Assembly (NCBI GenBank): GCA_020634935.1 | Contig: JACKAT010000091.1 | Location: 1 to 9,525, forward strand | Source: Anaerolineales bacterium | GTDB taxonomy: Bacteria > Chloroflexota > Anaerolineae > 4572-78 > J111 | Length of the DNA: 9,525 bases | Reading direction: 5' to 3' | Part shown: in pieces, positions 5,890-9,525 of the stretch | Numbering within the stretch: the first letter of the stretch is position 1 | Layout: each line of letters starts with the position of its first letter | The notes under the pieces: model-generated | Told to the model about the DNA's origin: nothing | Databases searched by the model: none | Seen by the model: the letters and a program-made list of their open reading frames with translations, nothing else | Translations under genes and position numbers: made by a program

Positions 5890-6588
5890 TTAATCTTCAC
5901 AGATGGCTCCTCTTAGGATAGGGGCAAAAAAGCTGGCCGGCCAGATCGTGGCCTGATCATACCTTGCCTCCCTAAGGTCGGCCCCGTCAAGATTCGCATG
6001 GTTTAGAATAGCTTGTTTAAGGTTTGCTTGCCGCAGGTCGGCGCTGCTCAGATCGGCGTTGCTCAGATCGGCTCCTCTCAAATCGGCCCCTGTCAGGCAT
6101 GTCTGGTTGAAGTTTGCGCCTTTAAGGTTAGCCTGTCCCAGCTTAACTTGACCCAGGTTAGCTAAACTGAGATTAGCCAGGCTGAGATTGGCCTGGCTAC
6201 AATCTGCCCTGTAAAGACTCGCCTGAGTGAGGTTAGCCTTAAAAAGTTTTGCCCCGATCAAATTTGCACTACTCAGATTAGCGTTGCTGAGATTGGCCAT
6301 AAAAAGATCCACGTTACTGAGATTGGCCATAAATAGGTCTGCTTCGCTAAGATTGGCCCCCACCAGGCCCGCTCCGTGAAAATCCACGCCGCCGAGGTCA
6401 ACTTGAACCAACTCCGCCCCGCTGAGTCTGGCCCGGTGAAAATCCGCCTCGCTAAGCGTTGCTTTGTCCTGTTGTGCTCGACGAAATTCTGTCTGAGTCA
6501 GGTCTGCGCCAAAAAATTTCGGTATTTCACCATTTACGTGGGCAGCTTCGATGATGTGTAAAACTTGGTCTCGGGTTAGTGTTGTCAT
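5890..6588 (-). CDS. Pentapeptide-repeat protein B, downstream of carD
   Basis: The protein has 232 residues when started at ATG 6588. An in-frame upstream start at 6654 would add an Arg-rich 22-residue stretch inside the carD gene. The lower start is preferred because its MTTLTRDQVL matches the head of protein A (MTKLTRDQVL) and it sits one base after the carD stop. Residues 26-205 hold 36 consecutive pentapeptides, predicting a nine-coil solenoid, and the tail ARYDQATIWPASF (208-220) matches the other paralogues. Three cysteines (C130, C164, C230) distinguish it. An AGGAGG lies 15 bases upstream, far from ideal, so reinitiation by ribosomes leaving carD is likely. It precedes groEL by 78 bases with no clear promoter between, suggesting one transcript. 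Role unknown. Confidence 0.92.
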   Translation of the reverse strand: MTTLTRDQVLHIIEAAHVNGEIPKFFGADLTQTEFRRAQQDKATLSEADFHRARLSGAELVQVDLGGVDFHGAGLVGANLSEADLFMANLSNVDLFMANLSNANLSSANLIGAKLFKANLTQASLYRADCSQANLSLANLSLANLGQVKLGQANLKGANFNQTCLTGADLRGADLSNADLSSADLRQANLKQAILNHANLDGADLREARYDQATIWPASFFAPILRGAICED

Positions 6589-6589
6589 A

Positions 6590-7093
6590 TTACTTCGGCG
6601 ACGCCTCCTGCGTTGCTCGTAACAAAGTGTCAATTTCTTGGGTGGCCTCAGCAACCGATATCTCAGCCGCTATCGCCCATTCCTGGCAGAGTCTCTGCTG
6701 AGTCTTCCGGAGGATGGTCTTAGCCGTTATGCCTAACGGCTTGCGCCGGTCTGAAAGGGTCAGGTCGCGCACGACTTCGCACATCACCGGAAATGAACCT
6801 CGTTGCACGAGACGAGCCAGATCCATCGGTCGTCGCCGGGGATGATTACTATTTAGGGGAACCGGAGGACTTTTCAATAAATCGCGGTACTGATCGAGAT
6901 CGCTCTTGGTTACGACCAACCGCAGCCCGACCGTGTCCTGAACCTCGACCGGTATCCAGATGGTCCTTCTGGGAAAAGCGATCTGGTAGTACAGGCATGG
7001 CTCTAACTCAGCGAATTGTTTTTTCTCAATGGCCGTGATGTGGCCCATTCTATAGACAGGATGCACGACGAAATCACCAACTTTGAATTCCAC
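6590..7093 (-). CDS. carD: CarD/CdnL-type RNA polymerase-binding transcription regulator
   Basis: The protein has 167 residues from a GTG start at 7093. Residues 1-74 form the CarD/TRCF RNA polymerase-interacting domain, beginning MEFKVGDFVVHP as in known CarD proteins (M. tuberculosis MIFKVGDTVVYP). Residues 85-160 form the helical DNA-binding domain, with EVVRDL, ILRKTQQRL and a closing ATQEIDTLL. CarD binds the polymerase beta subunit and stabilises the open promoter complex. By eye alignment the DNA-wedging tryptophan (W85 in M. tuberculosis) is H84 here. An in-frame GTG at 7168 overlaps the RRM gene by 56 bases. The 7093 start is chosen because AGAGGAG (7106-7100) lies six bases before it and the resulting N-terminus and length match the family. 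It lies 19 bases after the RRM stop and one base before pentapeptide gene B. Confidence 0.9.
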   Translation of the reverse strand: MEFKVGDFVVHPVYRMGHITAIEKKQFAELEPCLYYQIAFPRRTIWIPVEVQDTVGLRLVVTKSDLDQYRDLLKSPPVPLNSNHPRRRPMDLARLVQRGSFPVMCEVVRDLTLSDRRKPLGITAKTILRKTQQRLCQEWAIAAEISVAEATQEIDTLLRATQEASPK

Positions 7094-7106
7094 AACAGGC
7101 TCCTCT
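7094..7106 (-). promoter_or_regulatory. Ribosome-binding site that decides the CarD start
   Basis: AGAGGAG (7106-7100) followed by six bases and GTG at 7093 is an excellent initiation site, placed just after the RRM stop codon at 7113. The upstream GTG at 7168 has no comparable site. Confidence 0.8.
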
Positions 7107-7112
7107 GTTACC

Positions 7113-7412
7113 TTAGCGGCGATTACGTCCACTTTGACGATAGTTAGGCCGGCTCCCTCGCTCTTCACGCGGTTTAGCCAGGTTGACCTTCAACTCACGT
7201 TCGCCTAGGTTGAAGCCGTTCAACAGGCTGATGGCTTTCTCGGCCTCGGTCTGGGTCGTCATCTCGACAAAGGCGAAGCCTTTAGAAATCCCGGTGTCAC
7301 GGTCTTTAATCAACGCCACCGACGCGACCTGGCCTGCTCTGGCGAACAAGGTTTTTAGGTCATCTTCAGTCGTGGTGTGCCATAAGTTGCCCACGTATAA
7401 TTTGACTTCCAT
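7113..7412 (-). CDS. RRM-domain RNA-binding protein, second copy
   Basis: The protein has 99 residues. One RNA recognition motif covers residues 3-79, with RNP2 LYVGNL (5-10) and RNP1 KGFAFVEM (44-51); Y6, F46 and F48 are conserved. The tail (80-99) is short, basic and Arg-rich (PREERGSRPN then RQSGRNRR) and lacks the glycine stretch of the copy at 1393-1716. It should bind single-stranded RNA. AAGGAG lies eleven bases before the ATG. It follows a receiver-only regulator by 50 bases and precedes carD by 19, so it is probably part of the same minus-strand transcript. Its divergent sequence outside the RNP motifs makes a recent duplication unlikely. RNA targets are unknown. Confidence 0.94.
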   Translation of the reverse strand: MEVKLYVGNLWHTTTEDDLKTLFARAGQVASVALIKDRDTGISKGFAFVEMTTQTEAEKAISLLNGFNLGERELKVNLAKPREERGSRPNYRQSGRNRR

Positions 7413-7462
7413 AATTGTTTAATCTCCTTGCGCCTGCTATCATTAACTTCTACAGAAAATTT

Positions 7463-7864
7463 CTAGCCTTTGTCCCGCTTCAACTGCTCGAACAGTTTCG
7501 GGATTTGGTCAAATTCAGTTGATTTATCCAGAAAGAAGTCGGCTCCCGCCTGCAGGCATTTTTGCCGGTAACCCGGATAGGGATAATTAGTCAGGATAAT
7601 GACCATTGGCGTCACCTCGCCCTGCTTGACCCGTTTCAAAACATCAATCCCACTGCCGCCCGGCATACGGATGTCTAAAATCACCACGTCTGGGTGGAGC
7701 TTTTGAATAGCGGTAACGGCCTCGGCCACCGTCTCCGCCTGACCTACAATTTCGATCCCGGCCAACTCATCGAACATCGTCACCAAATGTTCCCGGACAA
7801 TGAGCGAGTCATCAGCGATAAATACTTTGATATTTAGGTCCGAGCATGACGATAATATAGTCAT
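7463..7864 (-). CDS. Receiver-only response regulator (NarL-type receiver)
   Basis: The 133-residue protein is one receiver domain. The acidic pocket is D18/D19, the phosphorylation site is D64 in VILDIRMPG, the switch threonine is T92 in ILTN, and the lysine is K114 in DKS. IRMPGGSGIDVL is typical of NarL/FixJ receivers, but there is no HTH output domain; the frame ends after residue 133. Such proteins pass phosphoryl groups on or act by protein contacts, like CheY or Spo0F. No histidine kinase is in the window. I see no clear Shine-Dalgarno site before ATG 7864 and no better start downstream. A 21-bp palindrome lies 70 bases upstream. The RRM gene follows after 50 bases. Confidence 0.93.
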   Translation of the reverse strand: MTILSSCSDLNIKVFIADDSLIVREHLVTMFDELAGIEIVGQAETVAEAVTAIQKLHPDVVILDIRMPGGSGIDVLKRVKQGEVTPMVIILTNYPYPGYRQKCLQAGADFFLDKSTEFDQIPKLFEQLKRDKG

Positions 7865-7933
7865 AATGGCACAAATGCGGGCTAGGTAGGGCTAATAACG
7901 CGGGAATCGCTTAGGTATAAGAATATTTTTTTA

Positions 7934-7954
7934 GAGTTATATTGAATATAACTC
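7934..7954. promoter_or_regulatory. 21-bp perfect palindrome, candidate operator
   Basis: GAGTTATATT (7934-7943) and AATATAACTC (7945-7954) are exact inverted copies around a single base. The site lies in the 138-base gap between the two receiver genes, about 70 bases before the start of the lower one. No T run follows on either strand, so it is not a terminator. It has the shape of a dimeric repressor or activator site. A minus-strand TATACC lies just downstream but no good -35 accompanies it. Confidence 0.6.
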
Positions 7955-8002
7955 ATCTTAACATGCTCTATCGCGACTTTTTTGTAAATCACACGGCTAT
8001 CC

Positions 8003-8377
8003 TTAATTTAATAATGCCTTTGCAATCACATCCAATATATGGATTGGGGTAAAAGGCTTTTCAATCCAGCCAACGAATAAAGATTTAGCCTTGCTGTCGA
8101 GGTTTGATAAAGGGCTGCCGGTCATCAACAGAATTCGCATATCCGGCAACATATTGCGGATGATTTCGGCCAGCTCCAAACCATCCATGTCGTCCATGTG
8201 CCAATCGGTCAAGACCAGATCAAATCGCTGCTGCATCAGCCGGTTGATCGCCAAGTGACCATCTGGAGCGGTTACAACTTGATAATCGGCTCTCATCATG
8301 TCAAAAATGTTGATGATAAGTGTGCGGATTTGTTCCTCGTCGTCAACAATTAGAATACACTTATGATTAGAATTCAT
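8003..8377 (-). CDS. Receiver-only response regulator (CheY-like)
   Basis: The protein has 124 residues from ATG 8377 and is a single receiver domain. The acidic pocket is D12/D13 in IVDDEE, the phosphorylation site is D58 in LTDWHM, T86 in MTGS is the switch residue, and K107 is in EKPF. These are all the residues needed for phosphorylation and signal change. There is no output domain. Further in-frame ATGs at 8395 and 8422 exist; 8377 is chosen because it gives a normal CheY-like N-terminus, with a weak GAAG a few bases upstream. The start overlaps the end of pentapeptide gene C by 11 bases, so the two are probably translationally coupled. No cognate kinase is in the window. Confidence 0.92.
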   Translation of the reverse strand: MNSNHKCILIVDDEEQIRTLIINIFDMMRADYQVVTAPDGHLAINRLMQQRFDLVLTDWHMDDMDGLELAEIIRNMLPDMRILLMTGSPLSNLDSKAKSLFVGWIEKPFTPIHILDVIAKALLN

Positions 8378-8792
8378 AGTTTGCTTCGCCGTCATAAATG
8401 GTATCCACTTGGTCAGGGTCAAAATTCACCGGCCATAAGGTATCATCATTATACTTCGCTCGACGCAAGTTAACTTCGCGTAAGTCCGTCTCGCGCAAGT
8501 CGGCATGGCATAGATCAGCCCCGTGGAAGTCGGCTCGGCTTAGTTCTGCCCGGCGCAGGTTGGCCCCCCGCAGATTAGCTCCACTGAGATCGGCCTCACT
8601 CAGGTCGCTGCCCTGCAAATTACTCTGGCTTAAACCGGCCCGGCGTAAGTAAGCTTGCCTCAAATCAACCCCTTGCAGGTTGGCTTCGCTCAGGTTAACG
8701 CACCACAGGTCGGCCTGACGTAGATTGGGCGTTTCGCCGTTGCCGTGGGCCGATTGAATTGTTGCGATAACATCTTCTCGTGTCAGTTGCAT
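8367..8792 (-). CDS. Pentapeptide-repeat protein C, short paralogue
   Basis: The protein has 141 residues from ATG 8792. A longer in-frame start at 9002 would run through the ABM gene and its terminator; the shorter start is chosen because MQLTREDV matches the heads of proteins A and B. Head: residues 3-22. Residues 25-109 contain 17 consecutive pentapeptides, about four coils, half the length of its paralogues. The tail AKYNDDTLWPVNFDP (112-126) is clearly homologous, then continues into an acidic, aromatic end. The ribosome site is weak (GGA nine to eleven bases upstream). It follows a terminator, so it probably heads a new transcript, and it overlaps the receiver gene downstream by 11 bases. 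Function unknown. Confidence 0.91.
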   Translation of the reverse strand: MQLTREDVIATIQSAHGNGETPNLRQADLWCVNLSEANLQGVDLRQAYLRRAGLSQSNLQGSDLSEADLSGANLRGANLRRAELSRADFHGADLCHADLRETDLREVNLRRAKYNDDTLWPVNFDPDQVDTIYDGEANYEF

Positions 8793-8808
8793 AATCGGTA
8801 TCCAGGGA

Positions 8809-8839
8809 ACTGGTCTAAACCCTTCAGTTGACCGGTCTA
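8809..8839. promoter_or_regulatory. Pair of direct repeats before pentapeptide gene C
   Basis: AC(T/C)GGTCTA occurs at 8809-8817 and 8831-8839, 22 bases apart, about two helix turns, in the 5' region of pentapeptide gene C. The second copy contains the palindrome GACCGGTC. A poor promoter (TTGGTT, 18 bases, TATAGA on the minus strand) overlaps the second copy. It may be an operator. Confidence 0.3.
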
Positions 8840-8855
8840 TATGATTGATAGTAGC

Positions 8856-8883
8856 AAAAAACCAAACTATCTTTACAGCTTGG
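8856..8883 (-). terminator. Intrinsic terminator overlapping the end of the ABM gene
   Basis: On the minus strand CCAAGCT pairs with AGTTTGG (seven pairs, one G-U) around an eight-base loop that contains the ABM stop codon. Six T (8861-8856) follow directly. Confidence 0.65.
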
Positions 8884-9157
8884 CTCGGGCGTACCCTTCC
8901 AGAAAGTATACCTCCGGCGCTTCGAGAACCCCGGCTGCGCCCATTGTCTCCTTCAATTCCGGGGCGGCCATGAATTTGCGGGCGTTGGTCAGGCTGTCCC
9001 ACTGAAAGAGGATGAGCAAAGTATTAGGCTCGTCATCAGGATGAAAAATTTGATATGACTTCTCACCGCCGGCTCGCCGAGTTTCAAGGAAGCTATCAAA
9101 AACGGCCTTCCAAGCACGGTAATCTTTAACTTTGTGTTGAACAAACACATGGGCCAT
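8873..9157 (-). CDS. Small ABM-fold (dimeric alpha/beta barrel) protein
   Basis: The 94-residue protein begins MAHVFVQHKVKDYRAWKAVF, the usual start of small antibiotic-biosynthesis-monooxygenase-like ferredoxin-fold proteins. It continues with a central strand TLLILFQWDS (46-55), a helix with ARKFMAAPELKETM (59-72), and the closing strand PEVYFLEGY (81-89). Members form dimeric alpha/beta barrels; some are cofactor-free oxygenases, others have no proven reaction, so no substrate can be assigned. AAAGGAG lies ten bases before the ATG. Terminators on both sides (9212-9250 and 8856-8883) make it an isolated transcription unit between the LuxR-type gene and pentapeptide gene C. Confidence 0.88.
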   Translation of the reverse strand: MAHVFVQHKVKDYRAWKAVFDSFLETRRAGGEKSYQIFHPDDEPNTLLILFQWDSLTNARKFMAAPELKETMGAAGVLEAPEVYFLEGYARAKL

Positions 9158-9211
9158 TATCTATATTCTCCTTTAGATCGGGTTATTCCGATTTATCTAA
9201 TAGGGCTGATG

Positions 9212-9250
9212 CAAAAATCAGGTGACACGGCTCAAGTGAGGGTCACCTGA
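9212..9250 (-). terminator. Strong intrinsic terminator after the LuxR-type gene
   Basis: TCAGGTGAC (9218-9226) and GTCACCTGA (9242-9250) form a perfect nine-pair stem with a 15-base loop that can itself fold (CTC with GAG). On the minus strand it is followed by TTTTT. It lies about 150 bases after the LuxR-type stop and 55 bases before the ABM start, so a promoter for the ABM gene would have to lie in the 60 bases after it, or the hairpin sits in the ABM leader. Confidence 0.8.
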
Positions 9251-9253
9251 ATA

Positions 9254-9280
9254 GATATCCATCATTATTAATGATATCCG
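9254..9280. promoter_or_regulatory. 15-bp palindrome flanked by GATATCC direct repeats
   Basis: ATCATTA-T-TAATGAT (9261-9275) is a perfect inverted repeat. GATATCC occurs at 9254-9260 and again at 9274-9280. It lies upstream of the terminator at 9212-9250 and could be a regulator site for the ABM gene if transcription starts before that hairpin. Confidence 0.4.
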
Positions 9281-9402
9281 ATCCGAGGGCTGAAAACTAT
9301 CAGGGGATTTCCGATTTTTAGGTAGGGTTTAGGCTAATTCGTTTGTAGGTGTTTGCCCTACACGATGGCGTGGTATTAAAGCAGCAGGGGGTGGCAGTGG
9401 AT

Positions 9403-9525
9403 TTACTCAACCAATCCGTTCTCAAGAGCGTAACGGATGATCTCGGCGTTGGTCTTTAACTTCATCTTTTCCAACAGGCGGGTGCGGTAGGTGCTGATGG
9501 TCTTGGCGCTCAGCGACAGGGTCTC
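9403..9525 (-). CDS. LuxR/NarL-type DNA-binding regulator, C-terminal 40 residues
   Basis: The frame is open from the window edge to the TAA at 9405-9403. The 40 visible residues are the second half of a LuxR/GerE helix-turn-helix: SLSAKTISTYRTRLLEKMKL, where the recognition helix TISTYRTRLLEKM is plain, then TNAEIIRYALENGLVE. This is the usual ending of NarL/FixJ-family response regulators, so a receiver domain is expected upstream outside the window. It binds DNA as a dimer. It is the only DNA-binding output domain of this class near the two receiver-only proteins. Confidence 0.9.
   Translation of the reverse strand, partial: ETLSLSAKTISTYRTRLLEKMKLKTNAEIIRYALENGLVE

Noticed and set aside
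6589..6654. Longer start for pentapeptide protein B with an Arg-rich leader
   Set aside because: It would overlap carD, has no good ribosome site, and the homologous proteins start at the LTR motif.
7094..7168. Longer GTG start for CarD
   Set aside because: It overlaps the RRM gene by 56 bases without a ribosome site, whereas the GTG at 7093 has AGAGGAG at ideal distance and gives the family N-terminus.
8793..9002. Longer start for pentapeptide protein C
   Set aside because: It would run through the ABM gene and its terminator; the conserved head begins at 8792.
1..9525. Insertion sequences, integrases, tRNA or phage genes
   Set aside because: No transposase or integrase motifs, terminal inverted repeats or tRNA-like folds were seen.

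Overview
The window looks like a chromosomal segment of a mid-GC bacterium, most plausibly a member of the Chloroflexota (Anaerolineae-like). The grounds are the combination of small eukaryote-like RRM proteins, a NYN nuclease carrying two LOTUS domains, a CarD-type RNA polymerase regulator, long pentapeptide-repeat proteins, a receiver-only regulator style and a LuxR-type regulator. This assignment is inferred from gene content only; there is no rRNA or tRNA. Cyanobacteria also carry RRM and pentapeptide proteins and are the main alternative.

Left part (1-1836): a partial LmbE/PIG-L family deacetylase runs leftwards off the window. Diverging from it is a rightward two-gene operon, a cold-shock protein followed by an RRM RNA-binding protein with a Gly/Arg tail. 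It has a near-consensus sigma-70 promoter, a long leader containing a terminator-like hairpin before the first gene, and a strong terminator at the end that also faces the convergent NYN gene.

Middle and right (1837-9525): everything is on the minus strand. Read in the direction of transcription (high to low coordinates) the order is: the tail of a LuxR-type regulator, a terminator, an ABM-fold protein, a terminator, pentapeptide protein C, a receiver-only regulator, a second receiver-only regulator with a 21-bp palindrome upstream, a second RRM protein, CarD, pentapeptide protein B, GroEL, pentapeptide protein A, a small tandem-repeat protein with a C-terminal membrane segment, and finally the NYN-LOTUS protein. 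Start sites were corrected from the longest open frames for pentapeptide B, pentapeptide C, CarD (a GTG start with a very good Shine-Dalgarno site) and the second-listed receiver (8003-8377).

Theme: the segment is rich in stress-type nucleic-acid and protein chaperones (cold-shock protein, two RRM proteins, GroEL), a transcription-initiation factor (CarD) and phospho-receivers without output domains. Three paralogous pentapeptide proteins share a head motif and a tail motif. Two of them start one base after the stop codon of CarD and of GroEL respectively, through the same TAA-T-ATG junction. This repeated coupling of a pentapeptide solenoid to a core-machinery partner is the most unusual thing in the window. 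The GroEL lacks the usual GGM tail and has no groES beside it, and the CarD appears to lack the DNA-wedging tryptophan, so both may be specialised paralogues.
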